Assembly: GCA_947561395.2 (NCBI GenBank)
Contig: OX387194.1
Location: forward strand, 15,610,048-15,674,047
Direction of reading: 5' to 3'
Length of the DNA: 64,000 nucleotides
From: Buxus sempervirens
Lineage: Eukaryota; Streptophyta; Magnoliopsida; Buxales; Buxaceae
Below are positions 12,153 through 24,701 of the stretch, piece by piece. Under the pieces are notes generated by a model, which ran no database searches, was not told the origin of the DNA, and saw only the letters and a list, made by a program, of their open reading frames with translations. Numbering within the stretch: the first letter of the stretch is position 1; every line of letters starts with the position of its first letter. A program made the position numbers and the translations under genes.

Positions 12153-12417
12153 GCATATCCTCAAGCCATGACTCAGACCAAAGCTTCTTGTAGCTTGTTG
12201 CATATCCTTTGAACATATATAATAACAATGAAGGTGGATTATGCGTATGGTCATAAAGGATGTTGTTATATTTGTCTCTGCACAAAAGCTGCATCTCTGC
12301 TTGTTTGGTTACGAAAGTTTGCTTCGCTTGACATCAATTACAAATCTCAAAAAATTGATAGACTCAGAACCTTGCTAAATTAATTGATATCATCGATCAC
12401 TAATAAAACCTGCGACA
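12153..12417 (+). other. 3' flank of the CASP-like gene
   Basis: Probable 3' UTR and flank, with AATAACAATGAA-like weak polyadenylation signals near 12221. No other feature seen. Confidence 0.4.
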
Positions 12418-12910
12418 TAAATCACTGCTTATATACATGGTATTGGCCATAATTCACAAGAACATTCTGTAGTCTTAGTAAGAGGAGGAAGGGTTAAGGA
12501 TTTACCCGGTGTGAGATATCACGTTGTTCGAGGAACCCTAGATGCTGTCGGAGTAAATGATAGTCAACAAGGGCGTTCTAGTGTGTTGTAGATTCTTGTC
12601 CAAGACTTGTATCATTTGATGATGCCATGTGAATTGCTAGAAACATGTGAAGTGTATGGCTAACCCAATAACGAAAGTTTCGTAAGGGGACTAGAGCTGG
12701 CTACCATTAGACAAAAGATCTTCTTTCTAAAGAGATTCAATTCGGAACTATTATATGTCCAAGGTCCAATATTGAAATCATTTCCAAGGTTGTCCCTGAC
12801 TTTGTTTTTGTCAACAAATAATTTGAAATACCTTGACTTTTTTGGAACAAGTCCGAGTCAAATAGCAATGATTTGAAGCAATTTTTGTTACACTACTTCG
12901 GAAACCCAAG
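12418..12910 (+). pseudogene. rps12: nuclear copy of plastid rps12 exon 2 and intron
   Basis: Starting at AAATCACTGCTTATATACAT it reads [18 protein letters not shown], then [16 protein letters not shown] and GTLDAVGV, the chloroplast ribosomal protein S12. It carries changes such as Pro to His at 12443 and KDRQQ to NDSQQ. At about 12577 it passes into the plastid group II intron (GTGTGTTGTAGATTC, GTGCG in the plastid form) and continues to about 12910. In the plastid, rps12 exon 2 lies in the inverted repeat. Here it is a nuclear fragment (NUPT) and cannot be expressed as S12. Confidence 0.9.
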
Positions 12911-12915
12911 GACTC

Positions 12916-13008
12916 AAAATTTTTGAGTTGGATCAAGGTCAACACTTCCAATTGAAATCGCAAAACAAAATTTTTTGAGTTGGATCAAGGTCAACACTTC
13001 CAATTGAA
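12916..13008 (+). repeat. 41-base direct repeat at the plastid junction
   Basis: Two near-identical copies, 12916-12956 and 12967-13008, each running through GAGTTGGATCAAGGTCAACA and ending CTTCCAATTGAA. They sit exactly between the rps12 and petB pieces, as expected for filler DNA copied during end joining. Confidence 0.8.
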
Positions 13009-13661
<653 letters not shown>

Positions 13662-14330
13662 AGAAGGAAGATTATAGATATTTGTAATCAATCATATACC
13701 ATTTGTGGGAGGAAGAATAGTATTTCATTGCTACAAATATGGATTATTGAAAATAAAAATACATGTATTTGGATATTTCCCTTCAACTCCCCAATATTGT
13801 ATTATTTATTTGATACACATAGTTGGAGTGGATTCTTCGAAAAGAAAATAAATTATGAGAGTGTGTGACTTGAACTATTGATTGGTCAGTGCAGATATAT
13901 GATTTTATCTGCCACATTGGAATTCACAACCAAATGTGTCTCTATTCCAACCACCACGTAATCCCCATATAGAGGATAGGCTGGTTCGCTTGAGGAGAAT
14001 CTTTTCTATGATCAGACTATAATGATGTCGTGCATGAAGGCTCCGTAAGATCCGGTAGAATAAGCGATGTGGCATGATCTAGATTATGCTCTACCTATTC
14101 CATTTACTTGATAGTATGGAAACGCATTCATTTCCTCTGCATCGATCCCGATCTATGACACTATCAGAGTGAAACAAGGGATCTTAAGAAGAACAAGGGC
14201 TAGACTATATTAGTAACAAGTAAATCCTTTCTTTGTATGTACGTGTAAGAAGACTCGAGATAATTTTGGGTATAAACTACAATTGCAAGGCATGAGACGA
14301 CCCATAAGCACTTGATCATGATCAACTTTG
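13662..14330 (+). pseudogene. petD: nuclear copy of plastid petB-petD spacer and petD intron
   Basis: Collinear continuation of the petB piece, recognised from the conserved group II intron text of petD (CAGATATATGATTTTATCTGCC, GATAGGCTGGTTCGCTTGAG, GGCTCCGTAAGATCC, AGAACAAGGGCTAGACTATA). Many single-base insertions show age. The match fades at about 14310-14330. petD exon 2 was not found. Confidence 0.8.
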
Positions 14331-15260
14331 TAAGCCTATTTGGGTATTAAGCATTTACTTGTAAGAACTGAATTACTTGCAGCGGATAGTTGTAACTCCG
14401 GAAAATTTAATCTGGTAAATCTTTACTTACACAGAATCATATATATATATAAGTGGATAACATATAGATTTTATGTAGGTATCCATCAAATTTCTTGAAG
14501 CTCACCTCATTTCAACCAGCATAAACTCAATACTAGGGGTAGGCATAGCAATGACCCAAACCCACCCCTATAAGGCTTTTGCCAATACCAAACCCTAACC
14601 TGCTCCTATTGGGTTGGTAACGGCATAAGCGTGGAGTATAAAATTAAAAACAAAATGCACGTTGAGAATTATTTCAAGTTTAAATTATTTTATTTCATGT
14701 TTATTATTTAGTTTAATATATGTTATTGTTTTTTTTTTTTTTAAATTTATTTTGGGACTCTTAACTATAAGAGAATATTTTTGTGTTATTTTTAATTTAA
14801 TCTAATTTATAAGGATTTTGAACAATAATAGGATTCAATTTTTGTTTTGATTCATTAATGCGTTAATTAAAATTTTGAAATTATTTATTTAAATTTTTTG
14901 TAACATACAAAAACTGTTTTAGTAGTTACAAAATTATCCTAATAAAATAATTGGATATGATAATTTCAGCTTATCAACTAAAAGAAAAAACTACAACAGT
15001 AAAGCAAGCAATATAAATTCAATGAAATGTTGAAAAGTAAAGTATGTCTTAAATATGATAATAATAATTTGTATAATCATATCTTTTGATTTGATAATTA
15101 AAAATTAGTTGCTAGAAAAAAATATTAGAATCAATCTTAACATGCTACTAATTCATTAATTTATTATTTTTTCTTTTATTAGAAGTTTCTGGGATTTTAT
15201 CTTAATAATAAATATTTAATTTTGATTAATGTGTACCGCATAAATTCATTCTCACTTGAA
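14331..15260. other. AT-rich intergenic sequence
   Basis: No gene seen. TACTAGGGGTAGGCATAGCA at 14531 resembles a hAT terminal repeat, but no partner end was found. The rest is AT-rich with short microsatellites, such as (AT)n at about 14443. Confidence 0.4.
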
Positions 15261-15440
15261 TTTTTTTTTTTTTGGTTAAATCCCCTAGGCTAGAGCCATC
15301 AGGCACTCTATTAGAGGGAGGGGGTTGAGGGAGAGCCCCACCTGTAAATTGATAAAGGTTATATATATAATTATTATTAACAAATATTGTATTATTGAGG
15401 AGAAATGACATGAGATACAAATTAGTTCTTACAAATTAAG
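15261..15440 (-). mobile_element. LINE 3' end, short 5'-truncated copy
   Basis: A T run at 15261-15273 (poly(A) tail on the minus strand) is followed by CCCTAGGCTAGAGCCATCAG, GCACTCTATTAGAGGG and CCCCACCTGT. This is the same order of motifs as next to the tail of the LINE at 58956. It is a short dead-on-arrival copy of that LINE group. Confidence 0.55.
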
Positions 15441-15458
15441 ATATCATCCCTTACGGGT

Positions 15459-17405
15459 AGGGTTGCTTATCGAGCCGGCCGGCACCGCACAGCCCAACTC
15501 GCTTAAAACGTGCCCATGCTTGGCACGACATGGCCTGTGACCCCCTAGCGGGTCATGTTATGCCTAGGGGCAGGCAAACGGCTTGGCAAGGCATTGTAGC
15601 GCGCGAAGCATGCAGGCCCACTCGAGTCGTGCTTGCGTGGCCCAAAAAACAGTTAGCCGTTTTTTCCCCCAAAAAGTGCATTTTCCCTTCTTCTTTTTTA
15701 CAATTTTACCCCCAACAGCCATATTGGGGGAGGGGTATACTTGTAATTGACTCTAAATGATCATTTATACCCTTCCAATAGCCAAATAACAGCCATATTT
15801 GAGGATAGAGGTGGTAAAAAGCCACTTTGGTTTTCTATAAATAGGCTTAACCCTTCCCATTCCAAACCACACCTCTTCTACAATCTCTTTTACTCTCTTC
15901 ATCTCTATGGCTATCAAGTAATAGTTTTTTTTTTAAATTGCTCAAGCATCAAAGGTGGGAAGTGGACTTTAAAGGTTGAAGGCTTCAACTGAAAAGTTCA
16001 AGCTTCATTCTCAAGAGGTATTCTTTTATTTAATTTTCTGATTTTAAAATCATTATAAATATTATATATATAAGTAAGTCTCTCCGTCTACCTTTCTTAT
16101 TATTTGAAAGCCTAGTATAGTGGGTAACATATTATGTAGCTAAGTGCATCTCTAGGAAAGTTTTGTCACAAAGGACAAGATAATTGCCCAAGGAAACTGG
16201 CTTTTAAGCGGGACCGTTTGTGACCACTCCAGTTACCTAGGAATTTTTCTCATGCATTTTTGCGTACATTATTCCTGAATAGGGAGTGTATCACCAAAAA
16301 AATGTATTAATCAAAAAAAAATTTTTTTACGAATGTGAAAATGGATCCTAAGCACCTTCATCATTTTAACACCAAGGAAAGGGAGTTTCTTAGACCCCTT
16401 TCTGATCCAAGTTTTTTTGAAGATTTTGATGAGACCCAACCCCCATATGGTGACCCTCCCATCCAAGATCATGACCCTGAGTTCCTTCTCCTCTCCCCCC
16501 CCCCCCCCCCCCCTCTCGATCCCACAGAAATGAGATCATCTTCCCTACCACCTAGGAGCAGCAAGACGACTAGAACCTCTAGTGTCTGGCAAAATTTTGC
16601 AATTGAAATTATAGGGATGGAAGAGAGGGCAGTTTGTAAGCACTGCAAAAAAAATTACCCTAGACGTTGATCATAAATGGAATTCAACATATTTAATGCT
16701 AGATGCTGCACTAGAAATGAAACAATAACTTGATTGGCAAATAGCAGAAATTTTAAAAGATTTTTTAAAAGTTTTTTTGATGCAACAACATTCTTACCAA
16801 GGGTTTATTACCCAACATCCCCGAATATTTTAAATATACTATATCAAATAAGTAGTTGCTTTAAAAAATATAGAAACATGCCCGTTGCTAAGGATATTTG
16901 CCCAGCAATGGAATCTAAAATTGTAAAATATTGGCAAGAAATGCCCCATTGATATTGTTTAGCTACTGCAATGGACCCTAGGATTAAATTAGGAGTAAAA
17001 GATTTAATAGATGGAATAAATGAAATATGAGATCTTCTTTTCAAATAGATATAAATAAAATAAAAAACCTTTTAGAAATAATTTTTTTTGAATATGATAT
17101 TAGCAGTAACAGACAGGGTCTAACTTAGACCCAAAAAACACTACCAGATAGTTTCTCTTGGAATTTTTTAAGTGGTAGAAGAAGGGGGAAACAACCAACA
17201 TCTGGTAGTGGGGGATCATCTGAGCTAAGGATATATTTAGAAAGCCCCCCACTGTTTTTTAATACTATGGATGAGCATAGTTCTTTTAGTATTTTGCCAT
17301 GGTGGAAGCAAAATCATGTTAGTTATCCAGTGCTTTCCTCCATGGCACGTGATCTACTAACAGTTCTAGTTTCCACAGTTGCATTTGAATCAAGTCAAAA
17401 AAGGT
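15459..17405 (+). mobile_element. hAT transposon relic, 3' end missing
   Basis: Left end TAGGGTTGCTTATCGAGCCG, then GCCGGCC-rich subterminal sequence typical of plant hAT elements, then a decayed transposase reading frame on the plus strand. No right terminal repeat was found: sequence changes to LTR-like after about 17405. No target duplication could be tested. Confidence 0.7.
16335..17405 (+). pseudogene. hAT transposase, RICESLEEPER/ZBED type, decayed
   Basis: N-terminal BED zinc finger start (SSVWQNFAIEIIGMEERAVC, then CKHCKKNYPRR) at 16580-16670, preceded by a Pro run made by 19 C at 16495-16513. Central domain at 16740-17040: NILNILYQISSCFKKY, MESKIVKYWQ, TAMDPRIKLGVKDLI. C-terminal dimerisation segment at 17220-17395: ELRIYLESPP, ILPWWKQNHVSYPVLSSMARD, VSTVAFESSQ. 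Stops and shifts separate the blocks, and a large central part including catalytic residues is missing. Such proteins cut and paste hAT transposons. Confidence 0.85.
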
Positions 17406-19130
17406 CAAAAAATATTTAATTGGATTTGAAACAGATCAAAAAAAGGTGAAAAATTGGTCAAAACTATTCTGTCTGCATTTGGTATGCAAACAAGCCTTGA
17501 CCGCACTCTATTTGCGAACATTACGTGACCGCATTGAAAATGTAGACAAGGCCTGTCCGCAAACCAAATGCGGACACGCGTATTTTTGGGCGTTTTCGTA
17601 AAAATTCATTTTTTAAGCCTTGTTTCTATTTTTACCTCTCTCTAGGGTTTCGTTCGTCCCGTTTTGCCCTCATTGGTTCTCATATTTACTCCAACTCATG
17701 TTTCTAAAACTGAATTGGAACATTCTAGAACCTCTGGGGACCACCCTTGCCCTTGCTCTTGCTTATAAATAGAGAGCCTCTCCGCAAGCAAATGGCTAAG
17801 AATTGTGGCTAAGAATTGCTGAGAAATTAAAGATTAGAAGAACAAGTGAAGAAGAGAACCCCTGCCTCTTTGCTTTCTCAAGTCCAGGTAAGCTTCTCTA
17901 CCCCTTTATTTTCTAGTTTTAATTTCTAGGATAGTTTTAATCTCCTCCCTTTCTGTAGAATAAGGCATGTGGGTGATTGTAACCCCAAACCTAAATCCAA
18001 GTACCTCAAGTATCTTCTCTAGCCGTAAAGCATGAAGAGAGTTCTAGGGGAAAGGAGGACAAGAATGGATCCGTAGGGCAGACCCCCATATGCTACAATT
18101 TTAGAAATGTGTAGTTGTAATATTTTGTTTAGGTTGTGTGATGATTTATTGATGAAATATGGAGGAATACTATAGATATATGCTGTTCATAGTATTAGAT
18201 CTCATTTTCCTCCTAGATTTTGATTTTTCACATTGTTTTATCCCTTTTTATGTTTTTTAATGTTTTTAATCATTTAGGCTAAGATCTTGGATCTGCCATG
18301 GTCAATATGGTAGATCTGGAATCAGAAACCTTAAAGTAACCTCCAGGGTTTCATGAGGTGATTTTTGAATTATTTTTTATTTTTGAGAGAAGACCCTATG
18401 GTCTAAACTCTCCCTTTTGGATGTTTTTCATCATTATGGGTGAATCTGGTTCAAATCTCTCAATTAATGAGAAACCTGGACCAGATCAGTGCCCTAGATG
18501 GTTTTGATTCATTCTTCAACTTCACAAAGTGATTTTTAATTTATTTTCAATTTTGAGAGAAGACCCTATGGTCTAAACTCTCCCATTTTGATTTTTTTAT
18601 CAACATGGGAGTACTTAGTATTAGATTTCTTAATTAATGAGATATCTGGGCTAGATCTATACCCTAGATTGTTTAGGATCAATTTTTCAATATTTTGTAA
18701 AAATAATTTTTTTATTATTATGTGATTCCTAGATTTCAAGGATTTAACTTAGAGCTAGATTTTTTAAGTTTTTACTTTGGATTTATTTTCTTTATCTTGA
18801 TTTTAGTCAATCATGAAACCCAAGGAATGGTATATTCATAAGAAGGATCCAAAGTTAATTGGATCATTCATATGGAAGAAACCATACATTGTTTATGCTT
18901 TTTATTTTACTTTTGATTTGATTTTTATTAGCAAGCCTTTTTAACACATGAACAATATTTGGCAACCACCTTGTGTGGATAAATAGGGGTGCCTAACACC
19001 TTCCCCTGTTCATAACCTAATCTCCTTACCCATCTCTGGTTTATTTTTTAATTAGAGTTATTTTTGCACTAATTTTTTATTATTTATTTTATTTGATTAT
19101 TTTAGTGTCCATTCACACCCTAAAATTGAA
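17406..19130 (+). repeat. TAT-like gypsy LTR (5' LTR)
   Basis: Ends at a tRNA primer site. It contains ACCGCA and TGCGGA words (17500-17575) upstream of a TATA box GCTTATAAATAGAG (17761-17774). The terminal text CCTAACACCTTCCCC and GTGTCCATTCACACCC is that seen before the primer site of TAT-group elements. The start is uncertain, near the end of the hAT relic. An internal direct duplication, AGAAGACCCTATGGTCTAAACTCTCCC, lies at 18389 and 18558. Confidence 0.6.
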
Positions 19131-19143
19131 TGGTGGCGACTCC
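19131..19143 (+). other. retrotransposon primer binding site
   Basis: TGGTGGCGACTCC directly follows the LTR end. The TGGCGACTCC core is the usual minus-strand primer site of TAT-group gypsy elements. Confidence 0.65.
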
Positions 19144-19470
19144 ATGATTTTAATTGAGCCCGTGTGATGATAAAGGAAAGTCATTGAATTGATTTTCTCC
19201 CATGTCTCACAGGTATCAAATCATGAAAACTTAAAATTTGAAACATTTTGAGAACCATTTTACTCTAAAATTCAAATTTTGACAAATCCAACTTCAATAC
19301 TCCCATATACCTACACAACAACTCAACCAAATTTCTAATTGTGCTTGTTTGCATGTGCAAAACCAAACACAACAAGTTTTGCTTAAATAAGAGCTTGGTG
19401 AAGAGGAGTTAGCCATTTATCAAGAAATCACTTTATTACTCAAGTCTCTTTAAAAATTAAAAAGAACCCT
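19144..19470 (+). other. start of gypsy internal region or junction
   Basis: Short leader-like sequence after the primer site; no gag frame is visible before the copia relic begins. The exact junction was not found. Confidence 0.35.
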
Positions 19471-19474
19471 TTCA

Positions 19475-20338
19475 TGAAGCAAAAGTCTCATCAAAATCAA
19501 TACCCTCCACTTGGGTATATCCCTATACTACCAACTTAGCCTTGTTTCTCACAATAGTACCATGTTCATCTAACTAGTTTTTGAAAATCCATTTGGTACT
19601 AATAACATTGTGATTATCAGGTCTGGCCACAAGATACCACACATCATTCCTAATTAACTGATTTAGTTCATCATGCATGGCATTAATCCAGCACTCATCA
19701 GTAAGTGCTTCCTTTACACACTTAGGTTCAAGTTTTGACACATAGGAAGTATAGGTCATCTAATTTAATACTTTCCTACGAAGTCTCATCCACTCATTCA
19801 AATCACCAATTTAGAGCTCTTTGGGATAATTTAACTTAACTCTTGAAGAAGGTTCTTTTGTAGGACCTGGTGTAGATGGGGAACTCTCTTCAGAGTTTGA
19901 AGGATTGGACTCAAAAGACTTAGGATTTTGAATCTCAATATTCTGATAGAAATCACCTAACTCTAAAATAGACTCTCCCTCAACATGAGACTGACCAATC
20001 CCTTCATCCACCACAACATTGATGGATTCAATGACAGTGTATGTACGAAGATTGTACACACGGTAAGCCCTACTATTCTTAGAGTAACCTAGGAAAATTC
20101 CTTCATCACTCTTAGCATCAAACTTTGCTAAATTCTCCCTATCTCTCAGAATAAAACACTTACTCCCAAAGACACGAAAGTATTTAACAATGGGCTTTTT
20201 ATCAAACCAAATTTCATAAGGAGTCTTAGTATTCCCCGGTCTCAAGTACACCTTATTAATCACATGACAAACTATGTTAATAGCTTCTCCCCAGAAATAC
20301 AAGGCCACACTCTTAGCATAAATCATTACACGGGCCAT
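19475..20338 (-). pseudogene. copia integrase C-terminus and RT start
   Basis: On the minus strand 20338-19811 gives the integrase end: MARVMIYAKSVALYFWGEAI, YEIWFDKKPIVKYFRVFGSK, GIFLGYSKNSRAYRVYN. The acidic linker follows, then the RT start at 19759-19574 (CWINAMHDELNQLIRNDVWYL, TKWIFKN). It continues past a stop as LDEHGTIVRNKAKLVV and GIDFDETFA to about 19475. The RT active site is missing, so this piece cannot copy RNA. Confidence 0.88.
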
Positions 20339-20618
20339 CTCTTGAAGAACCCTGTTTTTCCTCTCAACTACTCCATTTTGTTGTGGAGTTATGGGTACAG
20401 AGGACTCTTGATGAATTCCCTCTTCAAGAAAAAAAATTTCCAGGATTGAGTTCTCAAACTCTTTCCCATGGTCACTCCTTATCCTACCAACCTTAGACTC
20501 TTTTCATTAAAGAGTCTCCGGCACAAAGCCTTGATCAACTCACTTGCTTCTGATTTTTCTCTCAATAATTCCACCCATGAGAACCTAGAGAAATCATCTA
20601 CTACAACCAAAATATACC
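20339..20618 (-). pseudogene. copia integrase core, 3' side of the insertion
   Basis: The minus strand reads RYILVVVDDFSRFSWV straight from the target duplication, followed by IRSDHGKEFEN and HQESSVPITPQQNGVVERKN-like text up to 20339. These are the core DDE segments of integrase: the first Asp in VVVDDFSRFSW, the second in SDHGKEFEN, and the Glu in GVVERKN. One or more single-base shifts are present near 20500. Confidence 0.85.
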
Positions 20619-20994
20619 TCCTATATAAAACCCTGAATTTTTAAGAAATTTTAACTAAGGATAAATAGATGATTAAAGGATTTAATGAGGTTACTTAAAT
20701 CCAATTTTCATGAAAAGGCTTAATTGGGTGGGTTTTCTCTTATACTTAGTTTAGACGAATTTCGTTTCTACCTTTTGATTTCAGTTTCATCGTACTTCTG
20801 TTTGTGATTTTTCAGTTTGGTTGTGGTGATTGGGTGAGTTGTGATGCTTTGGTTTTGGTTGTTGAAAGGAGTATGAAATAAAAATGGCATGTAGGAAGGG
20901 GAAAAAAATGTGAAGTAGGAGGTTAAGAAAGGTGCTGCTGTTGGGCTCTTTCTCATGGAGAAGAAAGACCCATGAAGGTGAATTGATGAACTAA

Positions 20995-21113
20995 GTATAA
21001 GAGAGAAGAAAGAGAGGAGAGAAATAGTGGGAGAGAAATGAAAGAGAGGAGAGAAACGAAAAAGAGAAATGAAAGAGAGGAGAGGAAGAGGTTACGGAAG
21101 AGAGAGAGAGAGA
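20995..21113 (+). repeat. purine-rich low-complexity tract
   Basis: GAGAGAAG and GAAATGAAAGAGAGGAGA units repeated imperfectly; part of the solo LTR. Confidence 0.8.
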
Positions 21114-21818
21114 ATTTACAGGGTTCGATGAAGAGAAGAGGTTCTAAGAAAAATAATTAAATTTCAGTACAAAAATGATATAGAAATTATAAATAAGGTT
21201 ATATTACAATAAAGTGTTTATGTTCAGTCAATAAGTCGATGAAATTTAGTTTTTAGTGTTTAATATATATTCTAATCAAAAGTAAGTTCATTTTTGGCAA
21301 GCAGTTTAATATTGAATAAATAATTAAGGTTTAGTCACAAATCAAGTTAGAAATTAATAATAAGGGAAAAACCCTAAATTATACCATGACTAATGCATTT
21401 TCTATATAAAAGAGATCCTTAGTGAATAATTAGAGGTAATAATACTTACATTAAGATGTTAGGAAGGGGTTTCTCATGTGTTGGTTAAGTCCAAGTTGGT
21501 TTTAATGTTAAAGTGTGTAACATAAGGCATCCTGAAAGGCAGAATGGCCTAGAGATTAAATGGGAAGTAAACAGCGAAAATTCACTTGGTTTTAGTTGTA
21601 CATTGGTTGTTGATTTCTTATGGGTATTGTGTTGGGATGAGGTAACACAGGCCCAGTGTGGCTCCCTCATCGGGGATTGCGTGCGTAATTGATAATCTTG
21701 TCAAGCATGTGATACACGGTTCTGGGGGTTGAGGAAGGCAGTTCACCCTAGCTCATGAAGGGCCGGGGGTTGTGAACTTGCATCCTCCTCAGAATGTGCC
21801 ACAGCAACCCGTAAAGTC

Positions 21819-21926
21819 AACTAGATGGTCTCATTGAGATCACTAACTCGATGGTCTAATAAAGATCACTAACTCGATGGTCTAATAGAGATCACTAACT
21901 CGATGGTCTGAAGAGATCACTAACTT
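21819..21926 (+). repeat. 26-base tandem repeat, about 4 copies
   Basis: Unit CACTAACTCGATGGTCTAAT plus AGAGAT, with a degenerate first copy (CAACTAGATGGTCTCATTGAGAT). It lies within the solo LTR. Confidence 0.85.
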
Positions 21927-22770
21927 GCTATGGTTGGACTGGGTTGTACTTGCCAGCTCATGCATGTCTCATGCTTGAGTGCTCCGCTTTGGAATAGCGA
22001 TCCTAGCTAGATCTTTCCATTGTAAGTCGTAAACTGGTGAATTGGGACAAGTGAATTAAATCTTTGTTATTACATGAGAATTTACTGAAATCGTGGTTTG
22101 GATTAATCTGATTTTATCTGTTTTATGATTCCACAGAATTTGAAGTAATGCCATTGCATGATATTGATTCAGATTTAGATGAGTTGCCAAAGTTTGATGG
22201 TATATTACATTATCATGCTATTTTACTGTTGAAACTGCATAAAATGTTCTTATCATGCATTATGCTGCTTACTGAGACGTTAGTCTCAAGCGTGTTTTGT
22301 TTTCAGATAAATCTGCAGAGCAACCAAAAACTGAGGTAGGCAGAACTAACGGGCTGGATGACGACTAAAACCCGGAGGATTATTATTATCCGGGATAGGG
22401 TTGGGCAGTGTTTTTATGTAGTCGTCTATTTTTTGGATTGTGTATAAATTGTAAATGAGAAAGAGAGAAAAGAAGGGAAAACCTTAGTAAACTTTACTTT
22501 AAATCTGTAGAAGTTTGATGGCTTAGTTTTTTTATTTTTTTGGAATGGTGTATATTATCTATATATTTTGTGTTTATCAGGTATTGGTTTGAGGGCTTAG
22601 CCCATTCTTATAAATACAGACGTTATATAGCCGTTTTTCCGAAATTTTTTGGATTAAAATATAACTGTTTGGTTAGTTTTTAAAACTTAGAAATGCGTTC
22701 TGGGACCTCACCTGATGTCAAGGAACCGGCATATACCTTTAATGAACATGTCCGGGTCCAGGGCGTCACA

Positions 22771-23441
22771 TCCTACCCCCAAGACTTTCAGTTCTAGAAG
22801 GACCCATTAGATCCATGTGTAACAATTCAAGAGGTTTGTGGGTTAGACATTCAAAGGTCTTTTTGTGACTAGACCTAGTTTGCTTTCCCAACTGACATGG
22901 CCCACACACATTTGGGTCAACTTTGGCAAGCTTGGGTAGATCTCTAACAAGTTCATGCTTGGATAATTTAGACAAGTTTTTGAAATTCAGGTGACCAAGC
23001 CTTTGATGCCACAATTCATGCATATCAATTTTGGAAGCATTGCACACAAAAGCAGGATTAGGAACAACACCATAACAATTATCAGGGGTTCTTTTAACTT
23101 GAAGCACACACAAGCCATTTGCATCAAACACAGAACACAGATCTTTAGCAAATTTAACTTCCATGTTTGAATCATACAATTGACTTATACTTATTAAATT
23201 AGCTTAAACCATCAACAAATAGAACATCACGCAAAGTAGGCAAACCAGAAATTTCAATCACACCCTTACCTACAATAGGAGCCTTGCTTCCATCACCAAA
23301 AGTAACTATGCCACAAGAATAATCTTCAAGAGATTTAAACATGGATTTATCACCACACATATGACGAGAACAAGCACTATCAAGATACAACCTAAGACTA
23401 TTTCTAGCCTTCAAAGCAACATGATCCACATGACAACTCAA
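22771..23441 (-). pseudogene. copia protease and integrase zinc-binding region
   Basis: Minus strand. Protease: LYLDSACSRHMCGDKSMF at 23400-23330, with DSA where copia proteases usually have DSG or DTG. Integrase N-terminus: MHELWHQRLGHLNFKNLSKL and CGPCQLGKQTRSSHK (H-H-C-C zinc site), then LELLHMDLMGPSRTESLGG, ending at the target duplication. A frame break lies between protease and integrase at about 23180-23200. Confidence 0.9.
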
Positions 23442-23894
23442 TTAACTTTTCTTAATCCAGATTTGCTTGGATTTAGAGGCTTTCTTAGTCATTGAGGCTA
23501 ATTGTTGACTTAAGAGTTTTATCTGATTTGAAATTTTTTTCACTTGTTTAAACAAATTCTCTTGAGGTTTTCTAGGTGAAAATTTCCTGGAGTTTTGGTT
23601 TAAGTCCCAACAATTTGGCCTTATATGTCCAGAAATACCACAAAAATGACAAACAGGAATAAAGTTCTGAGATTGAAATCCCTTTGTTGGAACACCCCTG
23701 GGTTTTGACCAATTAGACTTCTGAAGATGGTTCATACCTTGGTTTGTCTTACCCTTGAGAGGATTAGACTTACTCTTTCCTTTGGCAATCACAAATTTGG
23801 TCTTAGAAGAGGAAGGTGCATCCTTGGAAGCATCCTTGAAGCCTAATCCCCTTTTATCAGTTCCTAATTGACACATCCCTAGCATATCGTCCAA
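23442..23894 (-). pseudogene. copia gag, second zinc knuckle
   Basis: Lys- and Ser-rich gag tail with a CCHC knuckle (VCHFCGISGHIRPNC) on the minus strand near 23640. Zinc knuckles bind the element RNA. It ends at a stop at 23442 just before the protease segment. Confidence 0.82.
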
Positions 23895-24605
23895 GTTGGC
23901 TGAAACTGTAGAAAAATTCTGAAGCTGGGTTTTTGTCTTTTCAAGCTCTTCCTTAAGAGACTTGTTTTCAGATTCTAGGGATTCAATCTTTAACTTGTGT
24001 TCACCTAGACGTGAAGTAGACTCTTCAAATTTTGCTTGAAGATTTTCTTCCTTGAGCTATACTTCATTAAGCCTTTTAAGAGTGGACTTCACTTGTTTCT
24101 TTGCTTTCAAACACTCTTTAAAAAGCTTGTCATATACCTCTTGAATACTCTCCTCATCTTTAGACTCTCCATGAGAAACTATTGCATTCTCACTTGGTAT
24201 TGAATCTTCATGACTACTAGCATCACCACTCCCAACAATAGAGGTGAATGTCATATAACTTGGACTTTCCTCTGTATTGGAGTCCTCACTATCTCTATCA
24301 GAGGCACTCTCATCATCAGATAGAGTAGCATTCATATCCTTCCCTTGAAGTTTCTTAAACGTGGGACACTCAGACCTGATGTGACCAAAACCCTGACACT
24401 CATGGCATCTAATCTGCTGAAGTTTCTGCAACCGGGTGTCCGTAGGATTTTTTGAGTCCTTATACTCAGATTTGATTTTTGCTTTCTGATCTTTACCACT
24501 AGAACTCCCCTTAGACTTATGTCTTTCGTTACCTCTCCTTGGTTTCCACATTTTAAACATCTTCCTGAAATTCTTTACAAAGAGGGCCATATCTTCATCT
24601 GCCAT
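23895..24605 (-). pseudogene. copia gag, first zinc knuckle and coiled-coil region
   Basis: Minus strand. A basic segment is followed by a CCHC knuckle (IRCHECQGFGHIRSECPTF, near 24360-24410), a Ser/Asp/Glu-rich stretch, and a Glu/Lys-rich helical stretch running beyond a stop at about 24057 to 23900. Two separate knuckles in one gag is a useful lineage mark. Interrupted, so not functional. Confidence 0.85.
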
Positions 24606-24701
24606 AGATTCCTCACTAAAGTCATCATAAGTCTTTTCTTTTATAGTGTTAAGAGCAATATACTTATTCTTCTTAGTTGGAGGGAGGGTAAGTTCATAAG
24701 T

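Larger units (their letters stand above)
20624..22770 (+). repeat. solo gypsy-type LTR nested in the copia integrase
   Basis: Starts TATAAAACCCTGAATTTT (TA for the usual TG) and ends CCAGGGCGTCACA. It is flanked by the perfect 5-bp target duplication TCCTA at 20619-20623 and 22771-22775. Length 2147 bp with no internal coding region, so it is a solo LTR left by recombination between two LTRs. A TATA-like box TCTATATAAAAGAG is at about 21400. It contains a purine-rich tract (20995-21113) and a short tandem repeat (21819-21926). Confidence 0.95.

Noticed and set aside
21819-21926. Short repeats resembling a CRISPR array
   Set aside because: Units are adjacent with no unique spacers, inside a plant solo LTR.
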